DNA of 64,000 nucleotides from Agrobacterium vaccinii. GTDB taxonomy: Bacteria; Pseudomonadota; Alphaproteobacteria; Rhizobiales; Rhizobiaceae. This document shows, piece after piece, positions 7,767 to 16,228 of this stretch. Position numbers and translations under genes: made by a program. The stretch spans positions 2,170,001 to 2,234,000 of the forward strand of contig NZ_CP054150.1 of NCBI RefSeq assembly GCF_021310995.1. The letters run 5' to 3'. The notes below the pieces were generated by a model. The model saw nothing but the letters and a program-made list of their open reading frames with translations. It had not been told where the DNA came from and did no database searches. Numbering within the stretch: position 1 is the stretch's first letter; the number at the start of each line of letters is the position of its first letter.

Positions 7767-8348
7767 TTAGATTTCGCCCTGCGATGTGACGATCTTGCCG
7801 ACAAGGCCATAGGCCACGGCTTCTTCCGCACCCAGCCAATAGTCGCGATCGATATCCTTGGCGATCTTTTCTTCCGTCTGGCCTGTGGTCACCGAGAAAA
7901 TCTTGATCAGGCGCTTGTTCATCTTGATGATCTCGCGCGCCTGGATTTCGATGTCGGACGCCATGCCGCGCGTGCCGCCGGATGGTTGGTGCAACAGGAA
8001 GCGTGTGTTCTGCAGGCAAACGCGACGCTCTTTCGGCACCGATACGTAGATCAGCGCACCAGCGGAGGCGACCCAGCCCGTGCCGATGATCCAGACCTTT
8101 GGCTTGATGAACTTGATCATGTCGTGAATGCTATCGCCGGATTCGACGTGGCCGCCGGGCGAATTGACGTAGACGCGGATATCTTCGTCGCTGGCAGCGG
8201 CAAGCGCCACGAGCTGCGTGCAAACCTTCTGCGCCAGTTCCTGCGTGATGCCGCCATAGATGAAGATCGAACGCGACTTGAAAAGATTCGCTTCCGTTTC
8301 CTTGCCGATCGGCAGTTCCTTGCTCTTGTCGTCTTCGTCTTCGTTCAT
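7767..8348 (-). CDS. clpP: ATP-dependent Clp protease proteolytic subunit paralogue
   Basis: A 193-residue serine peptidase of the ClpP family. The putative catalytic triad is Ser95 (GWVASAGAL), His120 (LLHQPSGG) and Asp169 (DIDRDYW). These fall two positions from the corresponding residues of E. coli ClpP (S97, H122, D171). The ATG at 8348 has TTGGAGA seven bases upstream; an in-frame ATG at 8372 lacks a site. The nucleophile region differs from the usual GQAASMGA, and the N-terminus ([11 protein letters not shown]) lacks a classic ClpP propeptide. This suggests a secondary ClpP rather than the housekeeping copy, which in these bacteria normally sits with clpX and lon. No Clp ATPase gene is nearby. 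Confidence 0.9.
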   Translation of the reverse strand: MNEDEDDKSKELPIGKETEANLFKSRSIFIYGGITQELAQKVCTQLVALAAASDEDIRVYVNSPGGHVESGDSIHDMIKFIKPKVWIIGTGWVASAGALIYVSVPKERRVCLQNTRFLLHQPSGGTRGMASDIEIQAREIIKMNKRLIKIFSVTTGQTEEKIAKDIDRDYWLGAEEAVAYGLVGKIVTSQGEI

Positions 8349-8567
8349 GTGGCGGTCTCCAACGTAATTCATTACCTACCGGACATAGTGTGATTTGTTT
8401 CGTAAAACAATGAGCGAAAAAGACAAGGCGCGGAACTGCTTAATAAACAGAGCACCGGCAAATGACGCATGGACAGTCTGTTTGGACTTGCGATATCGTT
8501 AACTGCGCGACCCCAGGGCGACCCAAGCGCCTCTTCAGCCGCGCCTGTAAAAATTCGAGAGGGAACA

Positions 8568-9158
8568 ATGTTCAAAAGACTTTCACTCGCCGCAGCAACG
8601 CTTGGCCTCACCACATTGCCAGCCTTCGCCCATCTGAACCCGGAAGAACACGGCTCCTTCATGGCCGGATTTTCGCACCCGCTGTTTGGTGCAGACCACA
8701 TCCTCGTCATGGTCGCCGTCGGCATCTGGGCAGCGCAGATTGCCGCATCCAGAGGTAAGGACAGAGCGCTCCTCATCATTCCCGCAGCCTTCGTCGGCAC
8801 CATGGCCATCGGCTTCCTGCTGGCGCTGGGTGGCATCGCGCTGCCATTCGTCGAACCGGCTATTCTCGCTTCCGTTATTGCACTCGGTCTTCTGGTCGCC
8901 ATGGCGACACGCGTTCCCGTCAGCGTTGCCGCTGCCATCGTTGGCGTCTTCGCGCTCTTCCACGGCCATGCGCATGGCGGTGAACTGGGCAGTGCGGGCG
9001 CGCTTCAATTCGGCGTCGGCTTTGTGATCGCGACCGCATTTCTGCATCTTGCCGGTATTGCGCTTGGTCTTGGCATTGCGAAGCTGGGAACAATGGCTGG
9101 GCGTATCGTCGGCGGGCTGACGGCGCTGGCTGGGCTTTCGCTCGCCTTCGGCGGCTGA
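8568..9158 (+). CDS. HupE/UreJ family membrane protein
   Basis: A 196-residue protein with a signal peptide (cut near residue 21, PAFA-HLNPE) and about six membrane segments. Family marks are HPLFGADHILVMVAVG near residues 35-50 and HGHAHGGELG near residue 130; both are histidine-rich and thought to bind nickel or cobalt. HupE/UreJ proteins are metal permeases usually beside hydrogenase or urease genes, but no such genes are seen here. The ATG at 8568 has GAGAGGG upstream. The gene is divergent from the clpP-like gene. Confidence 0.85.
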   Translation: MFKRLSLAAATLGLTTLPAFAHLNPEEHGSFMAGFSHPLFGADHILVMVAVGIWAAQIAASRGKDRALLIIPAAFVGTMAIGFLLALGGIALPFVEPAILASVIALGLLVAMATRVPVSVAAAIVGVFALFHGHAHGGELGSAGALQFGVGFVIATAFLHLAGIALGLGIAKLGTMAGRIVGGLTALAGLSLAFGG

Positions 9159-9256
9159 GCAACCTTACAAAAATGTAAGAAAATGCGGCTTTCAAAAGTC
9201 GGATTTGAACCCTAACTCCTTGGTGTGCGTTTCTCGACACGCCAAGGAGGCAAACG

Positions 9257-10006
9257 ATGTCACCAGAAGAAACCCAACTGCTCAAATCCCTGTTCGACAG
9301 GGTCAAGTCCGCATCCGCCACGCCGCGCGATGCGGAAGCGGAAACACTGATTTCGCAGGCTGTAAGAGATCAGCCCGCCTCCCCCTATTATCTGGCACAA
9401 GCCGTTATCGTGCAGGAAAAAGGGCTGGAAGCGGCAGCGGCGCATATTCGCCAGCTAGAAGAGCGCATCAACCAGCTTGAAAGCGGCAACACGGTGCCAC
9501 AACAGGCACAGCAAGGCGGCTTTCTCAGCTCCATTTTCGGCGGCAGCCAACAGCAGGCACCTGCGCCCACGCCAGCTACAACCTATCGCAACGATACATC
9601 AGGCCAAACGCAGGGCCCTTGGGGGCGAAGCAACGATGCGCCTCAACCCGCTGGCCCATGGACTGGCCAGCAGCCATCCGCATTCGGACGGACCGGCGGC
9701 GGTGGCTTTTTGCAAGGTGCATTGGGAGCCGCGGCAGGTGTAGCTGGCGGCATGCTGCTCGCCAATTCATTGAGCGGCATCTTCTCCAACCATGTTGCGT
9801 CAACAGGCTGGGGCTCCGGCCTGGGTGGTGCTGGAACCGGTGCAGCCCCGGTGGAGGAAACCGTCATCAACAACTACTATGGCGATGACGACAAGCCCCA
9901 GCCGGATGCTGACAATGGCGGCAACGATGTGCAACAGGCAAGTTACGACGACGACAGCAATGACGACGCCGACTTCGATTCAGGCGACGGTGATTCCTTC
10001 GTCTGA
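9257..10006 (+). CDS. DUF2076 domain protein
   Basis: A 249-residue protein beginning MSPEETQLLKSLFDRVKSA, the hallmark of the DUF2076 family. The first 75 residues form a helical, partly coiled domain. A low-complexity linker rich in Q, P, G and A follows, then a glycine-rich hydrophobic stretch at about 150-180 (GALGAAAGVAGGMLLANSL), and a very acidic tail (DDDSNDDADFDSGDGDS). Members are described only as putative periplasmic or envelope-associated proteins. There is no ordinary signal peptide. The ATG at 9257 has a strong AGGAGG site. Function unknown. Confidence 0.85.
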   Translation: MSPEETQLLKSLFDRVKSASATPRDAEAETLISQAVRDQPASPYYLAQAVIVQEKGLEAAAAHIRQLEERINQLESGNTVPQQAQQGGFLSSIFGGSQQQAPAPTPATTYRNDTSGQTQGPWGRSNDAPQPAGPWTGQQPSAFGRTGGGGFLQGALGAAAGVAGGMLLANSLSGIFSNHVASTGWGSGLGGAGTGAAPVEETVINNYYGDDDKPQPDADNGGNDVQQASYDDDSNDDADFDSGDGDSFV

Positions 10007-10025
10007 GCTTTGACTTGCCGAGGGG

Positions 10026-10490
10026 TCAGCCGCGACCGCGATAGGTCGCGACACCCTGCTCGGGTAGCCACACGCCTTCAGGCGGTGCGCCCGTCTGCCA
10101 GAACACATCAATGGGAATGCCGCCGCGCGGATACCAATATGCGCCGATGCGAAGCCACTTTGGTGCAAGCAACTCGACCAGCCGCTTGGCAATATAAACA
10201 GAGCAATCCTCGTGAAACGCGCCGTGGTTGCGGAACGCGTGCAGGAACAGCTTGAGCGACTTGGATTCGACCAGAAAATCGCCCGGAATATAATCGATGA
10301 CGATATGGGCAAAATCCGGCTGGCCCGTCATGGGGCAAAGCGACGTGAATTCCGGCGCGGTGAAGCGCACGACATAATCGGTCCCGGCATTGCCGTTCGG
10401 CACTTTTTCCAGAACAGCTTTTTCCGGGCTTTCAGGCGATGCGACTTGCGCGCCCAGTTGCGACAGGCCGGAAACATCCGTGACTGACAT
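10026..10490 (-). CDS. queF: NADPH-dependent 7-cyano-7-deazaguanine reductase
   Basis: A 154-residue QueF of the short, unimodular type. It reduces preQ0 to preQ1 in queuosine synthesis in the cytoplasm. The catalytic cysteine is Cys52 in [13 protein letters not shown], with Asp59 nearby; ESKSLK at 75-80 is the NADPH-binding motif with Glu75 holding the substrate. HGAFHED follows. The ATG lies four bases after the stop codon of the CDF transporter gene and its ribosome site (GCAGGAG) lies inside that gene, so the two are cotranscribed. No functional link between metal export and queuosine is obvious. Confidence 0.95.
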   Translation of the reverse strand: MSVTDVSGLSQLGAQVASPESPEKAVLEKVPNGNAGTDYVVRFTAPEFTSLCPMTGQPDFAHIVIDYIPGDFLVESKSLKLFLHAFRNHGAFHEDCSVYIAKRLVELLAPKWLRIGAYWYPRGGIPIDVFWQTGAPPEGVWLPEQGVATYRGRG

Positions 10491-10493
10491 CTT

Positions 10494-11411
10494 TTAAACT
10501 CCTGCTTCTTGAAACTCGACCCGAACGCCATGCGCCTGTTCACTTTCAGGCTCCACATGAATGGCCAGCACGGCACCCGGCACGGCTTCCTTTATGGCAT
10601 CTTCCAGCCGGTCGCAAATCTCATGTGCCTGCCCGACCGAAAGAGATGCCGGAACCACCACATGAAAATCGATGAAGGCGACGGCCCCCGCCCTGCGGGT
10701 CTTCAAATCATGCACATTGAGGATACCGGCTGAATTCTCCGCAATCGCCTTCTTGATCGCCTCATCCTCTTCCGGCTCCACGGCACGGTCCATCAACCCG
10801 CCCAGAGAGTGCAGGATGACCTTGGACCCCTGAAACAGAATGTTGATGGCAACAACGATGGCGAGGATGGGATCAAGGATGGCGTAACCGGTCGCAATCG
10901 CCAGCACGAGGCCGATCAGAACGCCACCGGAGGTCACCACATCCGACATGATGTGCTGCCCATCCGCCAGAAGTGCCGGCGACGACTGCTTCCTGCCGAC
11001 TCGGATCAACACCGTGGCCCAGATGCCGTTGAGGATACCCGCGAAGGCATTGATAGCAAGACCGAGCGCCGGTGCATCAGGCAGATGCGGAGCCATGAGG
11101 CCGCCCCACGCTTCCTTGACGATCAGCAACGCGGCAACGACGATCAACACGCCCTCGACCACGGCAGAAAGATACTCCGCCTTGTGGTGCCCGAACTGGT
11201 GATCATCGTCGGCAGGTTTTTGCGCGTAACGAATGACGAAATAAGCGATGAAGGCCGCGACCACATTGACGGTCGATTCCAGACCATCCGACAGCAGCGC
11301 CACGGAGCCTGTAACCCACCACGCCAGAAGCTTTAGCCCCAATACCGTAATAGAGAAAGGGATGCCCCATAAAGCAAGCTTTCTGACAAGCGCGTGACCC
11401 TGTTCGTTCAT
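10494..11411 (-). CDS. cation diffusion facilitator family transporter
   Basis: A 305-residue CDF metal/proton antiporter of the inner membrane. Membrane helix 2 carries SDGLES and helix 5 carries DGQHIMSDVVTS, the paired acidic and histidine residues that bind the transported metal. DDDHQFGHHKAEYLS is the family loop after helix 2-3. The last 85 residues (IKKAIAENSAGILNVHDLKTRRAG...) form the cytoplasmic dimer domain. The ATG at 11411 has a GGGGACAGG stretch upstream; a longer in-frame start at 11501 lacks a site. The metal (Zn, Fe, Mn or Co) cannot be told. It is the first gene of a two-gene unit with queF. Confidence 0.9.
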   Translation of the reverse strand: MNEQGHALVRKLALWGIPFSITVLGLKLLAWWVTGSVALLSDGLESTVNVVAAFIAYFVIRYAQKPADDDHQFGHHKAEYLSAVVEGVLIVVAALLIVKEAWGGLMAPHLPDAPALGLAINAFAGILNGIWATVLIRVGRKQSSPALLADGQHIMSDVVTSGGVLIGLVLAIATGYAILDPILAIVVAINILFQGSKVILHSLGGLMDRAVEPEEDEAIKKAIAENSAGILNVHDLKTRRAGAVAFIDFHVVVPASLSVGQAHEICDRLEDAIKEAVPGAVLAIHVEPESEQAHGVRVEFQEAGV

Positions 11412-11536
11412 GACCTGTCCCCGTGCGGTTGCGAATGAATTGCAGAAATGGACCCCAAAACGCATGAACCGCCCGCACGAGGATTCGTGCAGGCGGTTCA
11501 TATGTGCGGCTTCTATGATTTAAAGTGGGCGCGAGG

Positions 11537-11932
11537 TCAAGAGCCCTCAGCCTGTTCCTGTTCGCAGAAACGGATGCGGTTTGCGAAGGGATCGGTAATC
11601 TCCATCTGAAGCCCCCAAGGCAGCTTTTCGACACCGGGCTTCATGAAGGTGTAATCCTTGGCGGCAAGCTCCCGCTGGTAAGCCTCTACGTTGACGGTGC
11701 TGACAAACACAGTCGACCCCGGCGTCGCATCGCCGTGGTGCCCGCTGAGATGGAGGAAGAGGCCTGCGCGGGAAACCTGCATATAAAGTGGAAAATTATC
11801 GCCGAAGCGATGCTCCCAGTCGACCGAGAAGCCAAGGAACTCCACATAGAACTCCCGCGCTTTGCTCTCATCAAAAATGCGGAGGATCGGAAATGTTTTC
11901 ACAAAACGAATGTTGTCGATCTCGTCTGCCAT
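11537..11932 (-). CDS. glyoxalase/bleomycin-resistance (VOC) protein
   Basis: A 131-residue vicinal-oxygen-chelate protein. It shows FPILRIFDESKAREFYVEFL near the start, then DWEHRFGDNFPLYMQV, LHLSGHHGDATPG and, at the end, ITDPFANRIRFCE. This pattern matches the glyoxalase superfamily group often annotated as bleomycin-resistance-like, which binds rather than cuts its ligand. Several metal-type residues (His at LHLSGHH, Glu at MEI) are present. The ATG at 11932 has GGGAGA eight bases upstream. Substrate unknown. Confidence 0.8.
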   Translation of the reverse strand: MADEIDNIRFVKTFPILRIFDESKAREFYVEFLGFSVDWEHRFGDNFPLYMQVSRAGLFLHLSGHHGDATPGSTVFVSTVNVEAYQRELAAKDYTFMKPGVEKLPWGLQMEITDPFANRIRFCEQEQAEGS

Positions 11933-11965
11933 TCTGTGTTTCTCCCGCAACTGCCGTAGGCAAGA

Positions 11966-12673
11966 TTACAAAGGTGCTGTACCAGCGCTTTGGACGATGA
12001 CCTCAGTATTATGCAACCTCATCGACGCCGTCAAAAGCGGAGGAAGCGGTGTCCACCAGCCGGTCCGCACGCCCGCTTGCCGCAGGGCGGCGGCCGTCCA
12101 TGTGTTGCAGCCGAGCAGAACATTGAAACCTCCGACGGCTTCGAAGAAGGCATCGTAGGGTCCGTAAGCTGTACCGAGAAGCGGAACTTGCTTTCCCTGT
12201 GATTGAGCAAAGCTGGACATGATGAAGTCGAGCAATCTTTGATATCCCTCGCCCGATAGCGCGACGGTGGTCACGCTCTCATCCGCCAGCGAAAGGTCTC
12301 CCGTCATTGCGACGTGCATAACCGCGCTGTCCAGCGTCAGGCTTTTCAACACCGGCATCGGCTTGAGGTCCGCCCATGTCGGGGTCTGCGTGTAAAACGC
12401 CCGTCCGCCCCAGCCGAACACCAGATAACGGACGCCGGGGTTATCGATTTCCAGCAGCCCCTCGCGTAGAAATCCAAAGCGTGCCAGAAGCTCTGCATCA
12501 ACAGGCAGGGCAATGTCCGTGTGGATCGGATTGCTGAGAATCAGGATGCGATGAGACGTATCTGCCCCGACCTCGGATTTGTCACCAATGATCGACCTTG
12601 GCAGCAAGGTGCCAGCGGCGATGCTGATGAGGACCAGCACCAAAGCGATGCACAGATGTTTGAAGAACTTCAC
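11966..12673 (-). CDS. DUF2459 (TIGR02117-like) protein
   Basis: A 235-residue protein with an N-terminal signal anchor (KHLCIALVLVLISIAAG). The body matches DUF2459: HTDIALPV near residue 50, YLVFGWGGRAFYTQTPTW near 85, and GCNTWTAAALRQAGVRTGWW near 190. HTD, GWG and the C/T residues suggest a cysteine peptidase-like fold facing the periplasm, but no activity is proven. It starts with GTG at 12673; no ATG fits. Some genomes carry this family beside urease genes, which are absent here. Confidence 0.75.
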   Translation of the reverse strand: MKFFKHLCIALVLVLISIAAGTLLPRSIIGDKSEVGADTSHRILILSNPIHTDIALPVDAELLARFGFLREGLLEIDNPGVRYLVFGWGGRAFYTQTPTWADLKPMPVLKSLTLDSAVMHVAMTGDLSLADESVTTVALSGEGYQRLLDFIMSSFAQSQGKQVPLLGTAYGPYDAFFEAVGGFNVLLGCNTWTAAALRQAGVRTGWWTPLPPLLTASMRLHNTEVIVQSAGTAPL

Positions 12674-12741
12674 TATGCATCACCCGCAGAGCTGAGGGGA
12701 GACGGCGGCGCTTCATAACGCCGCCGATAGGTTTTGTCCGC

Positions 12742-14931
12742 TCAGGCCGCCTTGACCTTTGCCTTGCGCACCAGATGCGTCACCACATTCTCGATCATCC
12801 GCATACCTGCATCGCCGCCCAGCGTCATGATCGATTCCGGGTGGAACTGCACTGCGGCGACTGGCTCTTTCGTGTGTTCGATGCCCATGATGGTGCCGTC
12901 ATCACTTTCCGCCGTGATCATGAAATCGCGCGGAAGCGTGGCCGGATCGGCGAAGATGGAGTGGTAACGACCCACCGTGACCTCCTTGCCAAGGCCGGAG
13001 AACACGAGGCCGGGTTCCAGTACGCGGATGCGCGAAGGCTTGCCGTGCATCGGCACTGCAAGCTGCCGCAACTCACCGCCGTAGGCTTCCGCCAGCGCCT
13101 GAAGCCCGAGGCAGACGCCGAAGATAGGCAGATCGCGCGAGCGGGCGGCCTTGATGGTTGCCTTACAATCAAAATCGCTGGGGTTGCCGGGGCCGGGGGA
13201 AAGAACGACGAGGTCTGGCTGAAAGCGGTCAAACACTTCGGCGGCCACCGGCGAACGCACCGTGGAAACGGTCGCACCCGTCTGGCGGAAATAGTTGGCG
13301 AGCGTATGCACAAAGCTGTCTTCGTGATCGACCAGCAGAATTTTAACGCCGGTGCCGACCTTGGCCGAATCCCGCTGGGTTGCTGCGGAGTTCTGGCCCT
13401 TGGCGTCACGGATGGCTGTAATCATGGCGGAGGCCTTCAGTTCTGTCTCGGCTTCTTCTTCCTGCGGATTGGAGTCGTTCAGCAGCGTGGCCCCTGCCCT
13501 GACTTCGGCAATACCATCCTTGATGCGAATGGTGCGCAGCGTCATGCCGGTGTTCATATCGCCATTGAAACCGACCATGCCGATGGCACCACCGTACCAC
13601 ATGCGGGAACTCTTTTCATGGCCTTCGATGAAGCGCATGGCCCACAGCTTCGGCGCACCGGTCACGGTCACCGCCCATGCATGGGACAGGAAGCCGTCGA
13701 ACGCATCCATGTCGTCGCGCAGGCGACCTTCGATATGGTCCACCGTGTGGATGAGGCGCGAATACATCTCGATCTGGCGGCGACCGATGACTTTCACCGA
13801 GCCGGGTTCGCACACGCGGCTCTTGTCGTTGCGATCCACATCCGAACACATGGTCAGTTCGGACTCGTCCTTTTTGGAATTCAACAGCTTGAGGATCTGT
13901 TCGCTATCGGCAATGGGGTCTTCGCCGCGCTTGATGGTGCCGGAAATCGGGCAGGTCTCGATGCGGCGACCCGAGACGCGCACGAACATCTCAGGCGATG
14001 CACCCACCAGATATTCCTGATGGCCAAGATTGATGAAGAAGGAGTAAGGCGACGGATTGATGGCTTTCAACCTGCGCGAAATGGCCGATGGATTGCTATC
14101 ACAACGCTCCAAGAACTTCTGGCCGGGCACGACTTCGAACAGATCGCCCCGACGGAAGCTTTCCTTGGCTTTGACGACGAGTTCGGAATATTCCCCTGGC
14201 TGGTGATCGCCACGCGGCGGAATGGTATCGGTCATCTTGAAAGGCTCCGGCGCAATCTCTTCCGCCTTGCCATGGGTCGTGACGCCATCCTTTTCGAAGT
14301 CGTAACGGTCGATCCACGCCTTTGCGGAGTGGTGATCGACGACGAGGATTTCGTCGGGCAGGAACAGAACCATATCACGCTGATCTTCGGGGCGTTCCAG
14401 CGACAGCTTGATGGCGTCGAACTGGAAGGCCAGATCGTAACCGAATGCACCGAACAAGCCGATAGCCGCATCTGCGCTGGAGTAAAACAGATCAACGACG
14501 GCACGGAGGGCAGTAAAGACCGTCGGGATTTTGGAGCGCTCTTCCTCGGTGAAAACCCGGTCAGGCTCGTTGACGACGAGGTCCAGACGGCGCGCGGTGG
14601 AGGCACCTAGCGTCAGGTCCGGTGTGGCCTTCAGCTTGTCAGCGATGAAGGAAAGCAGCACCTCGCCACGGCCATTATAGGCTTCGATCCACATGGTGCG
14701 GCCAAAGCAGGAAATGCCGAGCGGCGGATCGATGATGGCGGTATCCCACCGCGTATAGCGGCCCGGATATTCATAATTGGAGGAAAACACCGCGCCGCGG
14801 CGGGAATCCAGACCTTCCACATAGCTGTCGATCGAACTTGCGTAATCCGCCGCGCGGCGCTGGCGTGTGACCTTAATGCCGCCCTTGGTCTCGTAGATTT
14901 CGGACCCGTCATCCTGAGTAATTGTTACCAT
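12742..14931 (-). CDS. trpE: fused anthranilate synthase TrpE(G)
   Basis: A 729-residue single chain that converts chorismate and glutamine to anthranilate, the first step of tryptophan synthesis. Residues 1 to about 510 are the chorismate-using TrpE part; its motifs include [26 protein letters not shown] and [21 protein letters not shown] linker of about 20 residues leads to the TrpG glutamine amidotransferase: [39 protein letters not shown] with the catalytic Cys, and HPESIMT. The fusion is typical of Rhizobiaceae, where it is the sole attenuated trp gene. AGGA lies right before the ATG. A trpL leader and terminator sit upstream. Confidence 0.97.
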   Translation of the reverse strand: MVTITQDDGSEIYETKGGIKVTRQRRAADYASSIDSYVEGLDSRRGAVFSSNYEYPGRYTRWDTAIIDPPLGISCFGRTMWIEAYNGRGEVLLSFIADKLKATPDLTLGASTARRLDLVVNEPDRVFTEEERSKIPTVFTALRAVVDLFYSSADAAIGLFGAFGYDLAFQFDAIKLSLERPEDQRDMVLFLPDEILVVDHHSAKAWIDRYDFEKDGVTTHGKAEEIAPEPFKMTDTIPPRGDHQPGEYSELVVKAKESFRRGDLFEVVPGQKFLERCDSNPSAISRRLKAINPSPYSFFINLGHQEYLVGASPEMFVRVSGRRIETCPISGTIKRGEDPIADSEQILKLLNSKKDESELTMCSDVDRNDKSRVCEPGSVKVIGRRQIEMYSRLIHTVDHIEGRLRDDMDAFDGFLSHAWAVTVTGAPKLWAMRFIEGHEKSSRMWYGGAIGMVGFNGDMNTGMTLRTIRIKDGIAEVRAGATLLNDSNPQEEEAETELKASAMITAIRDAKGQNSAATQRDSAKVGTGVKILLVDHEDSFVHTLANYFRQTGATVSTVRSPVAAEVFDRFQPDLVVLSPGPGNPSDFDCKATIKAARSRDLPIFGVCLGLQALAEAYGGELRQLAVPMHGKPSRIRVLEPGLVFSGLGKEVTVGRYHSIFADPATLPRDFMITAESDDGTIMGIEHTKEPVAAVQFHPESIMTLGGDAGMRMIENVVTHLVRKAKVKAA

Positions 14932-14980
14932 TTCCTAAGGCTCTTCCCGTTTGTAGACCCGATGACAGGCAGCAGAATAA

Positions 14981-15011
14981 CAAAAAAGCCGCCTGAGATT
15001 TCGGGCGGCTT
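14981..15011 (-). terminator. trp attenuator terminator
   Basis: On the minus strand AAGCCGCC (15004-15011) pairs with GGCGGCTT (14986-14993) and is followed by TTTTTT. It lies between the trpL stop and the trpE ATG, the place of the attenuator terminator in this family. Confidence 0.88.
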
Positions 15012-15047
15012 GGACTTGTCTTGTAAACATGACTGGTCGTGGCCGCG

Positions 15048-15095
15048 TTAGCTGCCCCACCACCAGATAGCAATGTTGTTCGACACTGTGTTCAT
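15048..15095 (-). CDS. trpL: trp leader peptide TrpL
   Basis: A 15-residue peptide, MNTVSNNIAIWWWGS, with three tandem TGG codons just before its end. Stalling here at low tryptophan would prevent the terminator at 14981-15011. In S. meliloti the equivalent RNA starts directly at the leader AUG and both the released sRNA (rnTrpL) and the peptide have been reported to act in trans. Here too no ribosome site precedes the ATG, and a promoter-like pair ends eight bases before it. Confidence 0.9.
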   Translation of the reverse strand: MNTVSNNIAIWWWGS

Positions 15096-15103
15096 GGCGC
15101 AAA

Positions 15104-15132
15104 TTGTTAGCGGCAAGTCAGGCCCTTGGCAA
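15104..15132 (-). promoter_or_regulatory. candidate trpL-trpE promoter
   Basis: On the minus strand TTGCCA (15127-15132) and TAACAA (15104-15109) are spaced by 17 bases; the -10 match is weak. The start point would fall on or next to the trpL ATG at 15095, as in S. meliloti. Confidence 0.5.
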
Positions 15133-15212
15133 GCAGATTTGCGCGGCCATCGAACCGAAACACCTGCTCAGGCGTTGTGGCTCCTGCCGCAACAGGGGAG
15201 CGACCGGTCACC

Positions 15213-16064
15213 ATGTATTATCGTCTCATGATAACAGCAGCCAGCATGCTGCTGATCGCCGCCTCCGAACCGCCGCAGGACGTGCCGGTTCCACAGCCCA
15301 AACCCGAGCAGCAAGACAAGGCAGCCACCACACCCGCGCCCGACGTGAAGAAAGACGAAAAACCAGTCGAGCCGCCAGCGGAAAACACCGTGCCGAAGCC
15401 CGAGGAAAAGCCTGAAACCGCGCCCAAACCGGATGAGCCCAAAGCCAAAGCGGACGAGGAGAAGAAGCAACAGGAGCCTGCTCGCGAACCGGTCAAGGAA
15501 GAAAACCCGGAAGAACTGAAAGCCTGCCTCGCGGAGCTGACGCAGTTGGGCGCGCAGTTCAAGGAACTTCCGCCCATCAAAGGCGAGGAAGACGGTTGCG
15601 GCATCGCCTCACCCATCGAGCTTTCGACCGTCATCCCCGGCATAAAACTGGAACCCGAAGGCACCATGCGATGTGAAGCAGCCCTTGCACTCTCGCGCTG
15701 GGCCAAGAACGTGGTGGTGCCGACGGCAAAAATCGCGCTTCCGGGCAAAAACGTCACCGCCTTCGGCAACGCCTCCACCTACATCTGCCGCAATCGCAAC
15801 AGCGCGGAAACCGGCAAGATTTCCGAGCACGCCAAAGGCAGCGCCGTCGACATCGCCACCATGACCTTCGACAAGGGCGAACCGCTGGTCATGAAACCGC
15901 GCGGCGAAGACGGCACGATGGAAGGTGCCTTCCAACGCACCATCACCACCGCCGCCTGCCTCTTCTTCCGCACAGTCCTCTCCCCCGGCAGCGACGCCAC
16001 CCACCAGGACCACCTTCATCTGGATGTGCTGGAGCGAAAGGGCGGGTATTTGTATTGCCGGTAA
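15213..16064 (+). CDS. extensin-like C-terminal domain protein
   Basis: A 283-residue exported protein. It has a short hydrophobic N-terminus (MITAASMLLIAAS) and then a 90-residue linker very rich in P, K, E and A, likely to span the periplasm. From about residue 105 the extensin-like domain runs CLAELTQLGAQFKELPPI, IELSTVIPGIKLEPEGTM and SEHAKGSAVDIATM, ending in HQDHLHLDVLERKGGYLYC. The His/Asp pattern is like the M15 D,D-carboxypeptidase fold, suggesting a cell-wall role; activity is unproven. The ATG at 15213 is 13 bases after GGGGAG; the ATG at 15228 is an alternative. It is divergent from the trp leader. Confidence 0.82.
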   Translation: MYYRLMITAASMLLIAASEPPQDVPVPQPKPEQQDKAATTPAPDVKKDEKPVEPPAENTVPKPEEKPETAPKPDEPKAKADEEKKQQEPAREPVKEENPEELKACLAELTQLGAQFKELPPIKGEEDGCGIASPIELSTVIPGIKLEPEGTMRCEAALALSRWAKNVVVPTAKIALPGKNVTAFGNASTYICRNRNSAETGKISEHAKGSAVDIATMTFDKGEPLVMKPRGEDGTMEGAFQRTITTAACLFFRTVLSPGSDATHQDHLHLDVLERKGGYLYCR

Positions 16065-16125
16065 GAGCATCCTTTGTCGCCCGAGATGTCAAAAACGCAA
16101 CAATCCAGTTCACATTAATAAAACA

Positions 16126-16140
16126 TGAGTATTTTACTCA
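16126..16140. promoter_or_regulatory. IRO-type iron box (RirA)
   Basis: TGAGTATTTTACTCA is a perfect palindrome that fits the TGA-N9-TCA motif bound by RirA, the iron-sulphur repressor of iron uptake in Rhizobiaceae. It lies 89 bases before the receptor ATG and 10 bases before a TTGACT that could be a -35 box. Confidence 0.7.
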
Positions 16141-16228
16141 GATTCAAACTTGACTCTTTTAGTCTTCATTTATAGCTAGAGGACAGGCCTTCCGTGGGGG
16201 TAGGCAATTCCGATGTCCGGGGCATGTA

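Noticed and set aside
12775..14610. Open frame of 611 codons on the plus strand
   Set aside because: Fully antisense to trpE(G), with no recognisable motif or ribosome site; a frame mirror of the real gene.
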